IMG/VR virus record: IMGVR_UViG_3300013126_000129
Coordinates: 1-32,726 of that record
Reading direction: 5' to 3' (one strand)
DNA from: a virus
Length of the DNA stretch: 32,726 nt
Each line of letters begins with the position of its first letter. The stretch's first letter is position 1. The notes beneath the pieces are model-generated. The model was not told the origin of the DNA. It ran no database searches and saw only the letters and a list, made by a program, of their open reading frames with translations. Shown piece after piece: positions 1 to 7,375 of this stretch. A program made the translations under genes and the position numbers.

Positions 1-167
1 GGAAAAGAGGTGAGAAGATAACCTCCCATATAAAAACCAAAACCATTTATGTCGCTGTTGTATGTTACGACAACAGTTTTTTGGTCAGGAACCCACATAG
101 CATCACTTGTTTGACTAAAAGAATTTAGACCAATCAGTAATAAAATTGTTGTTAGATATGTTTTCAT
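1..167 (-). CDS. Secreted protein, N-terminal part (runs off left edge)
   Basis: The minus frame is open from the ATG at 167 to the window edge (55 codons seen). It begins with a Lys, then a Leu/Ile-rich hydrophobic stretch and the run LNSFSQT, a typical Bacteroidota-style signal peptide with likely cleavage after SFSQ. The mature part starts SDAMWVPDQKTVVVTYN and is not recognised. A perfect host-type promoter ends 4 nt before the ATG, so the mRNA is probably leaderless. The start is well supported by this promoter and the signal peptide; function is unknown because most of the protein lies outside the window. Confidence 0.75.
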   Translation of the reverse strand, partial: MKTYLTTILLLIGLNSFSQTSDAMWVPDQKTVVVTYNSDINGFGFYMGGYLLTSF

Positions 168-171
168 ACTG

Positions 172-203
172 CAAATATAATATTTTTACCCCACCTTTAC
201 AAA
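172..203 (-). promoter_or_regulatory. Host-type promoter (TTTG-N20-TATATTTG)
   Basis: On the minus strand TTTG (200-203) is followed by exactly 20 nt and TATATTTG (172-179), matching the Bacteroidota primary-sigma consensus TTG / TAnnTTTG. The ATG of the left-edge gene lies 4 nt further on. Confidence 0.8.
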
Positions 204-251
204 AAAATTAATGGTTCAGTCCAAGTGTCTTGTTTTACACATTTTTATAGA

Positions 252-259
252 TATTTAGA
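252..259 (+). promoter_or_regulatory. Late-type box variant TATTTAGA
   Basis: TATTTAGA lies 3 nt before the ATG of the nuclease gene, the same position as the TATTTATA boxes elsewhere in this window. It is a weaker match than most. Confidence 0.35.
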
Positions 260-262
260 AGA

Positions 263-979
263 ATGGAACCAATAATATGTTCTTACGGGTGTGGAAAAGA
301 AGCAAAATTTTTTTTCAAATCAGGTAATGGTTGTTGTGAAAAATCACCTAACACATGTGAAGGGAAAAGAAAAAAAGATTCTGAAAAAAAGAAAGGGAAA
401 TTTTTAGGGATTCCATATTGGTCTTTCAGTGGGAGAACTTTACCAATAATACCTTGGAATAAAGGAAAATTAGGGGTCTATTCTGATGAACACAGAAAAA
501 AAATTAGTGAATCGTTAAAAGGGGTTGCCAAAGGAATTGCCTCTTCCCCTGAAAAAGAAAAAGAAAGAAGGATTAAGATTTCTGAAACCATGAAAAAAAA
601 TCCTTCGTCGGGAGGTTTAAGAAAAGGGAGTGGTAGGGGTAGGAAAGGTTGGTACAAGGGATATTGGTGTGATAGTAGTTGGGAATTAGCTTGGGTAATT
701 TACAATATAGACCACAATATTAAATTCGAAAGGAATCGTTTGGGATTTGAATATGAATATAAAAACCAAAAAAGAAAATATCATCCAGATTTTAAAATAC
801 TAGAAACTTTTTATGAAATAAAAGGTAGAAGAAGTTTCGAAAAAATGGATGAAGAAAATAAAGAAAAGATTAGACAATTCGAAAATAATCTCATAATTTT
901 GTATGAGAAACAAATGAAACCCTATTTAAAGTATGTGACTGAAAAATATGGTAAGGGTTTTATAAGATTGTATGAATAA
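263..979 (+). CDS. NUMOD3 homing-type endonuclease with PD-(D/E)XK-like core
   Basis: A 238-residue protein that probably cuts DNA as a free-standing mobile endonuclease. The N-terminus (residues 6-33) has several Cys (CSYGCGK, GCCEKSPNTC) that may bind zinc. The middle carries a NUMOD3-like DNA-binding motif: PWNKGKLG, then HRKKISESLKG and a second KISETMKK. The C-terminal half looks like a Vsr/PD-(D/E)XK fold: SSWELAW supplies a Glu, YHPDFK an Asp and YEIKGR the E-x-K. The stop codon ends 1 nt before tRNA-Ser, a classic neighbourhood for mobile nucleases. No intron was detected around it. Family assignment is fairly firm; target and activity are unknown. Confidence 0.75.
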   Translation: MEPIICSYGCGKEAKFFFKSGNGCCEKSPNTCEGKRKKDSEKKKGKFLGIPYWSFSGRTLPIIPWNKGKLGVYSDEHRKKISESLKGVAKGIASSPEKEKERRIKISETMKKNPSSGGLRKGSGRGRKGWYKGYWCDSSWELAWVIYNIDHNIKFERNRLGFEYEYKNQKRKYHPDFKILETFYEIKGRRSFEKMDEENKEKIRQFENNLIILYEKQMKPYLKYVTEKYGKGFIRLYE

Positions 980-980
980 T

Positions 981-1063
981 GGAGAGGGTCCGAATGGACG
1001 AGGACACTGACTTGAAATCAGCTGGGTGTAAAAGCTTTGGGGGTTCGATTCCCTCCCTCTCCG
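981..1063 (+). tRNA. tRNA-Ser (anticodon TGA)
   Basis: The 7-bp acceptor stem GGAGAGG (981-987) pairs with CCTCTCC (1056-1062), with discriminator G at 1063. The T arm is GGGGG-TTCGATT-CCCTC. The anticodon loop CTTGAAA gives TGA, reading UCA. A long variable arm, expected for class II serine tRNA, separates the anticodon and T arms. CCA is not encoded. The gene begins 1 nt after the nuclease stop codon and is followed by a strong terminator, so it is probably co-transcribed with the nuclease gene. Confidence 0.92.
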
Positions 1064-1068
1064 CAGAT

Positions 1069-1098
1069 AAAAGGTGGATAACTTCCACCTTTTTTATT
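1069..1098 (+). terminator. Rho-independent terminator after tRNA-Ser
   Basis: A perfect 10-bp stem AAAAGGTGGA / TCCACCTTTT with a 5-nt loop, followed by a T-rich tract. Confidence 0.85.
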
Positions 1099-1129
1099 TT
1101 GACTTGTAAATTTTTATATTCTATCTTTT
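1099..1129 (+). promoter_or_regulatory. Host-type promoter, one mismatch
   Basis: TTG (1099-1101), exactly 20 nt, then TATCTTTT (1122-1129), one base from TAnnTTTG. The ATG of the next gene is 13 nt downstream. Confidence 0.55.
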
Positions 1130-1142
1130 AAAAAAAATAGTT

Positions 1143-2162
1143 ATGTCCCGAATAGATGAATTAAAAAAACAGTATCCCGAATTGAATGTGTCCTTTTTGG
1201 ATATGATAACAAATTTGGATACCTCAAAAAGCTACAAATACACTCCATTATTTTGTAAACTTTTTGCAAAAAGACTGAATCTGAAACATAATTCTATTGG
1301 TGAAGACTTCAAGGACGTAAAATTGAGATACGAATCTGGTTTGATTAACAAGGGAATATCCACAATGGATTTGACCGATAATCAATTGTTCGTCTATAAC
1401 ATGTTTACTGAGTATTTCCCTAGTGAGATTTTCTTTACTTTGAAAGAGTTCATGTACTTCATGGAGAAAAATCAAATAGAAAATAATGATGTTACCTCTT
1501 ATTCCACCATCGATGAAATGAGAAGTGCAATAACTTTGGCGTCAATGAAAGAACTCACCAAAGAACTTGAGGGTCAGGTTATAAAAGAATTTGAAGATGA
1601 GATTTGGGTTGCGGTTAGACCTTTGACCTTTGAAGCATCTGCAAAGTATGGTACAGGTACAAGATGGTGTACAACATATCAAGCAGAAAAAAATTATTTT
1701 GAAAGATATTGGAGAGGCGGAATTCTATGTTATTTCATTAATAAAAAGACTGGTTATAAGTTTGCAGGTTACAGAAGCCTACCAGATAGAGAAATGAGTT
1801 TTTGGAACTCCTCTGATAATCGTGTTGACTACTTAGATTTGGAAATCGAAGATTACATGTTTACCAAAATTAGAAAAATTTTTAGTTCCGAGTTTACTAA
1901 CAAAAACCTTTCTTCGGATGAAATTCAAGATTTGGTTCACAAAGAGTGTATTGAGGCTTACGAACATCTGAAAAAGGAAGTGGACTATAGAGAGGTCCCA
2001 ATACAAGTGCCTTTGGAACAGTTATTTGAAGACATTCCCAATCAACCAAACGCCGCTTTGAGAGAGGCCGCAGAAAGATATAATGAAACGGGAAATGTTA
2101 CTATGACTGCGGCTCCAATATATGAACAAGTTGAAGCTCGGATAGTTCCGATGAGAGGATAA
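1143..2162 (+). CDS. Conserved phage-type protein with GTGTRWCT motif
   Basis: A 339-residue soluble protein of unknown function. The N-terminal 150 residues are helical and charged. The most recognisable part is GTGTRWCTTYQAEKNYFERY followed by a strand-rich stretch ending in YKFAGY. Similar (A/T)xKYGxGTxWCT segments occur in many phage and mobile-element proteins, but I cannot name a confirmed activity. The C-terminus (LREAAERYNETGNVTM) is Ala/Glu-rich. It is a single-gene unit: a near-consensus host-type promoter stands in front and a terminator directly after. It lacks the N-terminal tag seen on many other proteins here. Confidence 0.7.
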   Translation: MSRIDELKKQYPELNVSFLDMITNLDTSKSYKYTPLFCKLFAKRLNLKHNSIGEDFKDVKLRYESGLINKGISTMDLTDNQLFVYNMFTEYFPSEIFFTLKEFMYFMEKNQIENNDVTSYSTIDEMRSAITLASMKELTKELEGQVIKEFEDEIWVAVRPLTFEASAKYGTGTRWCTTYQAEKNYFERYWRGGILCYFINKKTGYKFAGYRSLPDREMSFWNSSDNRVDYLDLEIEDYMFTKIRKIFSSEFTNKNLSSDEIQDLVHKECIEAYEHLKKEVDYREVPIQVPLEQLFEDIPNQPNAALREAAERYNETGNVTMTAAPIYEQVEARIVPMRG

Positions 2163-2168
2163 ATATTA

Positions 2169-2192
2169 GACCCACCAAAACGGTGGGTTTTT
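2169..2192 (+). terminator. Rho-independent terminator
   Basis: Stem ACCCACC / GGTGGGT with loop AAAAC, then five T residues; closes the preceding gene. Confidence 0.85.
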
Positions 2193-2208
2193 AATTTGTA
2201 TCTCTTAG

Positions 2209-2216
2209 TATTTATG
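2209..2216 (+). promoter_or_regulatory. Late-type box TATTTATG
   Basis: One base off TATTTATA, 5 nt before the ATG at 2222. Confidence 0.5.
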
Positions 2217-2221
2217 ATAAG

Positions 2222-2989
2222 ATGAGAACACTTAACGAAATTTTAGACAAATATAATGTTACCGAAAAAAATGGTTCATCAGGTAATTTAAAATCCCTGA
2301 AGAAAACCATAGAAGAACTTGAAAAATTTAATAAGGTTCTCCTTCTGCCTTGTTCAAACAGATATAATTGGGATTTGGGTAATATGGATATACCAAAATC
2401 TACAATTCTTGCAATGGTTATTGATGAATACCTCGGGGACAAATCAGTTCTTATAGATGTTCCAGAATTGAAAATATACCCTTGTGAGGGTAATGTGTCT
2501 CGAGCCGAAGGTAACTCCTGTGGTTTGAAAAAAGCAATGCTCAAAGACAAAACAAAAAATCCGTCAGGAGAGCATAGATGTTGGGCGAGTCTTAATAACA
2601 AAGACGATGAACTTTGGAAAATTTCGAAAGAGCTTTTAGAATCCGATGCTGTGATTTTCTTTTCTTCAGTCAGATGGGGTCAGGCAAACATGTTTTATCA
2701 AAAATTGATTGAAAGACTTACTTGGTTAGAAAATAGACATACAACATTGGGAGAAACCAATATTATAAAAGACATCCAAAGTGGATTTATATGTGTAGGT
2801 CAAAACTGGAAAGGTATTGATGTTGTTGATACCCAAAAAAGAGTTCATTTCTATTATGGATTCAAACCAAACGATACTTTTTATTGGAACTGGCAGTATA
2901 CTAACAAGGTTTCGGATGAAACTCAAAGGTCTTACAAAGATGCCTTCCCTAAGTTTGTTGAAAAATTTGATATAAGAGACTTAATCTAA
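2222..2989 (+). CDS. Flavodoxin-fold NAD(P)H/FMN reductase-like protein
   Basis: A 255-residue protein whose core resembles NADPH-dependent FMN reductases. A strand (VLLLPCSNR, about residue 39) begins the fold; ESDAVIFFSSVRWGQANMFY (about residue 141) resembles the loop where such enzymes contact flavin and the helix after it; FICVGQNWKG is a later strand. The Cys in SCGLKK and HRCWAS are unexplained. The N-terminus, MRTLNEILDKYNVTE, sits ahead of the fold and ends in V-T-E, so it may be a divergent form of the window's N-terminal tag. Its 3' end overlaps a convergent gene by 4 nt. Fold assignment is moderate; substrate is unknown. Confidence 0.6.
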   Translation: MRTLNEILDKYNVTEKNGSSGNLKSLKKTIEELEKFNKVLLLPCSNRYNWDLGNMDIPKSTILAMVIDEYLGDKSVLIDVPELKIYPCEGNVSRAEGNSCGLKKAMLKDKTKNPSGEHRCWASLNNKDDELWKISKELLESDAVIFFSSVRWGQANMFYQKLIERLTWLENRHTTLGETNIIKDIQSGFICVGQNWKGIDVVDTQKRVHFYYGFKPNDTFYWNWQYTNKVSDETQRSYKDAFPKFVEKFDIRDLI

Positions 2990-3558
2990 ACGTCTCTAAG
3001 AATTTTTTCCAGTTCTTTCCAGTTATTTGAAATATCTTTTTTTGTTTTCCCTTCTGTTAAAATTAAGGTTACGTTGTCGGATTTTTTTACTGGTACTTTA
3101 CCTTTCAGCTTTTCATAAATCTCTCCTTTATCAACCATCCCCAAAACACCCTTAGTTTGATACTTCCTGAGTTTTTTCAAGAACTCATCATGGGTATAAG
3201 GTAATTTATAATTTTTGTTTTCGTAAAAGAATTTTCTATTTGTTTCAGGATTCAATAGTTCAACTCCACCGTTTTTTATTCTATTTTTGGTATGGACTAA
3301 AGTTTTAAATATTTTTCCGTAGTGGTCATCGTTATTGATATGTCCTGCACATGAAGGCGTTGTGGAAATATTTTTTTTGTGTAATCCTATTACTATTTCT
3401 TTTAAATCTTCATCTAAAGTGTTGTAGAAATTTTTGTTGTTTGGTAGAACAAATTCTCTTGGTGATTCATAGAAAAAAAACCACGGGCACTTTGGCGTTT
3501 GTAACCAAAAACCTTTGTGGAAATTTTCATGAGGTATCAATTCAGAATTCAATTTCAT
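2986..3558 (-). CDS. Hypothetical protein, last gene of PPK2 operon
   Basis: A 190-residue soluble protein that I do not recognise. Visible features are an aromatic patch near residue 25 (CPWFFFYESP) and the motif NISTTPSCAGHINNDDHYGK around residues 64-83, whose Cys and His residues could bind metal or form an active site. The C-terminal third is Lys-rich. The ATG overlaps the stop of the preceding gene by 4 nt, so it is translationally coupled as the fifth gene of a minus-strand operon that starts with the polyphosphate kinase. Confidence 0.6.
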   Translation of the reverse strand: MKLNSELIPHENFHKGFWLQTPKCPWFFFYESPREFVLPNNKNFYNTLDEDLKEIVIGLHKKNISTTPSCAGHINNDDHYGKIFKTLVHTKNRIKNGGVELLNPETNRKFFYENKNYKLPYTHDEFLKKLRKYQTKGVLGMVDKGEIYEKLKGKVPVKKSDNVTLILTEGKTKKDISNNWKELEKILRDV

Positions 3559-3821
3559 AGTTCTTCTATTTCAACAACGAGATTACCTTTTCCCTTTATA
3601 ACTCTATGCCAAACAAGTTTTGGAATAAAAAGTTGTTTCGCAGATTCCAATTTGGTTGGCAACGAATCTTCCATTTGAAATTTCCAATCACCACCATCGA
3701 TTACTGTGACCTTTCTGTCTTTAAGGTCTTGATGCCATTTCAATTCCTCCGATTCAACGTCAGGACTGAAAATCCTTATCAATTTTCCTTCTTTTTCAAT
3801 TTGTTCAAATGGATATTCCAT
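3555..3821 (-). CDS. Small cupin-like phage protein
   Basis: An 88-residue protein made mostly of predicted strands. The patterns WHQDLKDRKVTVIDGGDWKF and FIPKLVWHRVIKGKGNLVVE look like the two halves of a small single-domain cupin barrel, with His residues near each half. Such short cupin-like proteins are common in tailed phages, and their role is not established. It sits 1 nt downstream of the preceding gene and overlaps the next by 4 nt, firmly inside the PPK2 operon. Confidence 0.55.
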   Translation of the reverse strand: MEYPFEQIEKEGKLIRIFSPDVESEELKWHQDLKDRKVTVIDGGDWKFQMEDSLPTKLESAKQLFIPKLVWHRVIKGKGNLVVEIEEL

Positions 3822-3822
3822 A

Positions 3823-4110
3823 TTAAAATAATGGTCTTTTGTCCCAATGAATTTTTACCTTAGAGTTTATTGAAAATATTTTCAAAAAATCAACTATTCT
3901 TTTTTCTATACCCGACAAAGACATTTTGGGCGTGTTCTTTGGAGTAACATCAATGAAAACATGGAATATTGGAGGTTGGTAACTTCCGAGTCTTAAATCA
4001 TTAATGTTCAGAGATATCGGTTCACTTCTATTTTCATTGTAACTTGGGAGCACAATATTATCAAGATAACCTTGTAAATAATGGTGGATTCTTTCGGTGT
4101 TCATTACCAA
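3823..4110 (-). CDS. Hypothetical protein of the PPK2 operon
   Basis: A 95-residue protein with a strand-helix-strand C-terminus: FHVFIDVTP, then a helix ending IEKRIVDFLKIF, then SKVKIHWDK. This ending resembles the C-terminal 40 residues of the unrelated-length protein at 25848-26699 (LREKIKSYFEQLGFGSKIRI), suggesting a small shared module. It overlaps the preceding gene by 7 nt. No enzyme motif is visible. Confidence 0.5.
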   Translation of the reverse strand: MVMNTERIHHYLQGYLDNIVLPSYNENRSEPISLNINDLRLGSYQPPIFHVFIDVTPKNTPKMSLSGIEKRIVDFLKIFSINSKVKIHWDKRPLF

Positions 4111-4721
4111 GAGTTTGAGGATGATAATCCCAACTGTTTGGCATATCTACCGACATTACAAGACCAGTATCCTGCAGTTGTTCTATCTTTCTTTTGGTCA
4201 CATCTGTGTCTAGCTCTGAAAGATTTGGCTGCCCCTTTATTTCTATTTCTTACTTTCAGTTTGGGGTCACCAAAAGTCACTTTTTTAACACCACCACCTG
4301 GTGATTTCACATATACTGCAAATTTCTTCGGTCCTCCAGGTGTTCTGAATGGTTTACCAAGTTTTACATTTTTTCCTCTGTGTTTTGCTTCTTCTAAAAC
4401 TTCTTCTTCATCTAATTCAAAAGGAGCGTCCAAATAAACAATTTCTTCACCTATCTTTACTCTTTCACCTAAATTACTTTCAACCATCATAGTATCTTCT
4501 TCATTTAAATGAATTTTACCTTGTGACCAAAGTTTTCTAACCTCATTTACGAGGTCAAAGTAACCTTTAGAATAGACTCTAAAAACATTATCTGTTAAGG
4601 ACAAATTATTGTCCATATGGTATTGAAGTGCGTCCGACACCTCAACATTTTCTTTCAAAACCAAAGTTTCATTAACTTCTTTTTCGAGAGCTTCTTTAAT
4701 TATTTGTCTTAAATTTTTCAT
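4104..4721 (-). CDS. Tagged protein with Cys-containing phage C-terminal domain
   Basis: A 205-residue protein. The N-terminus MKNLRQIIKEALEKEVNE is a basic amphipathic helix with candidate protease sites ALE and VNE, fitting the tag family of this window. The middle is acidic (residues 90-112). The C-terminal 45 residues, with AKSFRARHRCDQKKDRTTAG and then YWSCNVGRYAKQ, resemble a short Cys-containing domain found at the ends of proteins in T4-like and cyanophages; its role is unknown. The gene lies 3 nt after the PPK2 gene, so the two are co-expressed. A virion-associated role is inferred from the tag. Confidence 0.6.
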   Translation of the reverse strand: MKNLRQIIKEALEKEVNETLVLKENVEVSDALQYHMDNNLSLTDNVFRVYSKGYFDLVNEVRKLWSQGKIHLNEEDTMMVESNLGERVKIGEEIVYLDAPFELDEEEVLEEAKHRGKNVKLGKPFRTPGGPKKFAVYVKSPGGGVKKVTFGDPKLKVRNRNKGAAKSFRARHRCDQKKDRTTAGYWSCNVGRYAKQLGLSSSNSW

Positions 4722-4724
4722 AAA

Positions 4725-5831
4725 TTATGAATTTGGCTTTAATACTGCTAGTACTTCAGGATATTCTTTATCAAGAACTTCCTCGTTCTTACCCTCATAG
4801 GGGATATTTTGTAAAACATATCTGATAGCGTTTAGACCTGAAACTCTTTTGTCCTCAGCATCAATAATAACCCAAGGATGATTAAGAGTGGACGTTTTAT
4901 CAAATAACTTTTCTTTGAACTCTGTAAATCTATCCCACAAATCTTGCATTTGCGAATCGTTTGGAGAATACTTCCAATATTTTAAAGGAGATTGTTGTCT
5001 CATTTTAAATCTTCTTGATTGAGTTCCCTTGTCGATTGAAAACCACAACTTGAAAAGATAATCTCCGTCTTTTACTAAATCGTTTTCGAAATCCTCAACG
5101 TTTTCCATAAAATCTTCATATTCTTCAGGTGAACCGTAACCCATCACAGGTTCTATCAAACCTCTATTATACCAACTTCTGTCGAAAAGGTTAATCATTC
5201 CAGGTTTGATTTGTTTTCTATATCTACCCCACCAATCTTTCTTATCTTCTGGTGTAGGAACACCTAAAGCAATTACGTTATAGTATCTTGGATTTAAATT
5301 CTCAATGAACTTTTTAATTGTCGAGCCTTTTCCCGCAGAATCCCTTCCTTCAAAAACAATAATGACTGTCTTATTTGTTTTTTTGAGCCATTCCTGTAAT
5401 TTGAGAAGTTCAACTTGAAGTTCGTATAGTTCTTTTCTGAATACTTTTTTCGGAATCAATGATGGCTCTTCTATTTCGAATTCGTAATCTTCGCTTTCAG
5501 GTTCTATTCCGTATCCACTCCTTTCCCTGTATTTCAGGGAGGTCAGAATTTTACCTAAATAATCTTCAACGTTTTTACTTCTATCACCTTTTTTCAACAA
5601 AACTTTTCTTAGACCTCTATTCATCATGTCGAAATCAATAATCTGATTGTTAGAATAATCAGAAATATCCATCAACATTTTTTCAATTTTCTTATTGTAA
5701 AGTTTAAGAAATTGTAAAGTTTCGACAAAACTTTTCAGGTTAACATTCATTTTAAGGTTACTCACCTTCTCCTCTTCTGATATGAAACCCATAACAGCAC
5801 GTATTCTCCCAACTTCATTTAATATAGACAT
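4725..5831 (-). CDS. ppk2: Polyphosphate kinase 2 family protein with N-terminal tag
   Basis: A 368-residue PPK2-family enzyme, expected to move phosphate between polyphosphate and nucleotides. The P-loop GRDSAGKG is at residues 162-169, the Walker-B-like LFDRSWYNR follows, and the lid contains FKMRQQSPLKYWK. About 130 residues precede the PPK2 domain, longer than in the usual compact enzymes. I chose the ATG at 5831, not the upstream in-frame ATG, because a TATTTATT box lies just before it. That start gives MSILNEVGRIRAVMGFISE, a basic helix ending in I-S-E like the other tags. First gene of a five-gene operon. Catalytic assignment is strong; packaging in the virion is inference. Confidence 0.88.
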   Translation of the reverse strand: MSILNEVGRIRAVMGFISEEEKVSNLKMNVNLKSFVETLQFLKLYNKKIEKMLMDISDYSNNQIIDFDMMNRGLRKVLLKKGDRSKNVEDYLGKILTSLKYRERSGYGIEPESEDYEFEIEEPSLIPKKVFRKELYELQVELLKLQEWLKKTNKTVIIVFEGRDSAGKGSTIKKFIENLNPRYYNVIALGVPTPEDKKDWWGRYRKQIKPGMINLFDRSWYNRGLIEPVMGYGSPEEYEDFMENVEDFENDLVKDGDYLFKLWFSIDKGTQSRRFKMRQQSPLKYWKYSPNDSQMQDLWDRFTEFKEKLFDKTSTLNHPWVIIDAEDKRVSGLNAIRYVLQNIPYEGKNEEVLDKEYPEVLAVLKPNS

Positions 5832-5846
5832 CCAAAATTGTTTATT

Positions 5847-5854
5847 AATAAATA
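5847..5854 (-). promoter_or_regulatory. Late-type box TATTTATT for PPK2 operon
   Basis: TATTTATT on the minus strand, 15 nt before the chosen ATG; it lies downstream of the longer ORF's first ATG and therefore argues for the shorter start. Confidence 0.5.
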
Positions 5855-5875
5855 CTATTTTAATCCAAAAATCTG

Positions 5876-5883
5876 TATTTATA
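5876..5883 (+). promoter_or_regulatory. Late-type box TATTTATA
   Basis: Exact TATTTATA, 21 nt before the ATG at 5905, arranged divergently to the PPK2 promoter. Confidence 0.5.
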
Positions 5884-5904
5884 GATACCAAGATACTTTA
5901 TCAA

Positions 5905-6213
5905 ATGAAGATTTTTCTATCATTCATACTAGTCATGTTATGTTTTGTTCCTATCCACGAACAAGACCCAAAGAGGATTTATATACATCCGATTGAAAAC
6001 AAAATTCAAATAGGTCCTATGGTAAAAAACCGTAACCTAACATTTGGAGTAAAAAACATAATATTAGAGAGTCTACAAGAGATGGACTACACACTTGCAG
6101 ATTCGATTCAAAATTCAGATTACTCACTCAAAGTCGAGCTCATATATTTCGACACCACCCGTAACACCATTAGGTTTGGTTCTAACGGGTACGAAACAGT
6201 GGAAAGCGTCTGA
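5905..6213 (+). CDS. Truncated exported protein (N-terminal remnant)
   Basis: A 102-residue ORF starting MKIFLSFILVMLCFVPIHEQ, a signal peptide, followed by RIYIHPIENKIQIGPMVKN and a helical-strand region. The coding pattern looks natural up to about NTIRFGSNG and then ends quickly. From about 6173 an overlapping frame begins to encode dockerin-like sequence belonging to a different kind of protein. I read this as the 5' end of one gene joined out of frame to the 3' end of another, probably by recombination or deletion. A programmed frameshift is possible but no slippery heptamer is evident. Function of the parent protein is unknown. Confidence 0.5.
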   Translation: MKIFLSFILVMLCFVPIHEQDPKRIYIHPIENKIQIGPMVKNRNLTFGVKNIILESLQEMDYTLADSIQNSDYSLKVELIYFDTTRNTIRFGSNGYETVESV

Positions 6214-6460
6214 TGTAAATAAAAATGGTGTTATAGATTTTGGAGACGCTTATTTGGTAGCATCTCACATTACAGGTTCCAGACCAATTACTGAGGTTCT
6301 TTGGTTTTCCTCGACAAATTATGATTTGATAAACAAAAATAACTTTGGTACTATCACTCCTGTTACCTCATTCACATTAAATTTTGTTACAACAAGTTTA
6401 ACTCAAAACATCAAATATTGTGTTTTGGGGGATGTTAACTTATCTCATTCCTCACAGTAG
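6173..6460 (+). pseudogene. 3' remnant of a dockerin-like structural gene
   Basis: This frame has no start of its own and overlaps the end of the preceding signal-peptide ORF. It encodes KASDVNKNGVIDFGDAYLVA, close to a type I dockerin calcium loop (D-x-N-x-N-G-x-I-D-x-x-D), and a second partial loop LGDVNLSHSSQ at the C-terminus. Between them are strand-rich Ser/Thr/Asn segments such as ITPVTSFTLNFVTTSL, as in fibre or adhesin proteins. The intact gene probably encoded an exported or tail-surface protein. If a +1/-1 frameshift joins it to the upstream ORF it could still be expressed. Confidence 0.5.
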
Positions 6461-6464
6461 AAAG

Positions 6465-6472
6465 TATTTATA
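6465..6472 (+). promoter_or_regulatory. Late-type box TATTTATA
   Basis: Exact match, 16 nt before the endolysin ATG. Confidence 0.55.
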
Positions 6473-6488
6473 TAAAAAGTAAATTACT

Positions 6489-7328
6489 ATGCTACTTAAA
6501 GTTGGGTCTAAAGGAGAAGACGTAAAAAAACTCCAATCTAAATTAGGTTTAGGTTCAGATGGAATTTTTGGTAGAGGAACTGAGGAAGCGGTGAAATCGT
6601 TTCAGTTAAAAAACGGTCTAACCCCTGACGGTATTGTTGGTGAACAAACATGGCAAAAAATTATGGGTCAGGCGGTTTTGATTACTGAACCCGCAAAACC
6701 TACTCAAGTTTCACAACCTGTGGTTTCAAGTGGTAATCTAAAGTTGGAAAACCTGAAAGGACATATTCCTGATACTGTAATTTCTCAAATTCCTGAAACG
6801 GCATCAAAGTTTGGTATCGACACCCCATTGAAGTTGGCACATTTCTTGGCACAATGTGGCCACGAATCGGGCGGATTCAAACTCACTCAAGAAAACTTAA
6901 ATTATTCTGCACAAGGTCTTAAAAATATATTTCCAAAGTATTTTCCAGGTAATCTTTCAGAATCCTACGCAAGAAACCCACAAAAAATTGCAAGTAAGGT
7001 TTATGGTGGTAGAATGGGTAACGGTGCTGAATCAACAGGTGAAGGATTTAAGTTCAGAGGTAGAGGATACATACAATTAACAGGAAAAGATAATTATACC
7101 GCATTCGGTAAAGCAATTAACGAAGACGTTATTTCAAATCCTGACTTGGTTTCAACAAAATATCCTTTATTATCTGCTGCTTGGTTTTTTAGTAAGAACT
7201 GTTTGAAAAGATGTGTAGATGCGTCTGATGCAACTGTAACATCTGTTACAAAATGTGTGAACGGGGGAACTATCGGTTTACCTGATAGACTTAAACATTT
7301 CAAAGAATACTACAAATTATTATCCTAA
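6489..7328 (+). CDS. Endolysin: peptidoglycan-binding domain plus GH19 glycosidase
   Basis: A 279-residue lysis enzyme expected to cleave glycan strands of the cell wall. Residues 1-56 are a PG_binding_1 domain (GSKGEDVKKLQSKLG, GIFGRGTEEAVKSFQ, LTPDGIVGEQTW). A Pro/Gln-rich linker follows. Residues about 90-279 are a GH19 chitinase-like lysozyme: HFLAQCGHESGGFK contains the expected catalytic Glu, and FKFRGRGYIQLTGKDNY is the family's conserved core. There is no signal peptide, so export would rely on a holin; a holin candidate lies at 13414-13656. It is a single-gene unit with its own late-type box. Confidence 0.92.
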   Translation: MLLKVGSKGEDVKKLQSKLGLGSDGIFGRGTEEAVKSFQLKNGLTPDGIVGEQTWQKIMGQAVLITEPAKPTQVSQPVVSSGNLKLENLKGHIPDTVISQIPETASKFGIDTPLKLAHFLAQCGHESGGFKLTQENLNYSAQGLKNIFPKYFPGNLSESYARNPQKIASKVYGGRMGNGAESTGEGFKFRGRGYIQLTGKDNYTAFGKAINEDVISNPDLVSTKYPLLSAAWFFSKNCLKRCVDASDATVTSVTKCVNGGTIGLPDRLKHFKEYYKLLS

Positions 7329-7335
7329 ATTTTTT

Positions 7336-7361
7336 TTGATAGTTTTTTGTTGGTATCTTTG
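7336..7361 (+). promoter_or_regulatory. Host-type promoter with short spacer
   Basis: A perfect -7 element TATCTTTG (7354-7361); the nearest TTG (7336-7338) is only 15 nt upstream, so the -33 element is doubtful. Confidence 0.45.
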
Positions 7362-7375
7362 TGAAAACTTATTTT

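Noticed and set aside
263-979. Intron-encoded nuclease inside a group I intron
   Set aside because: No split coding exon or intron core can be seen on either side; the gene appears free-standing.
2212-2601. Minus-strand ORF of 129 codons
   Set aside because: Antisense to the flavodoxin-like gene, which has a recognisable fold and a promoter.
4081-4437. Plus-strand ORF of 118 codons
   Set aside because: It lies antisense to the tagged Cys-domain gene and the gene after it, has Ser/Phe/Pro-rich composition typical of antisense shadows and no promoter box.
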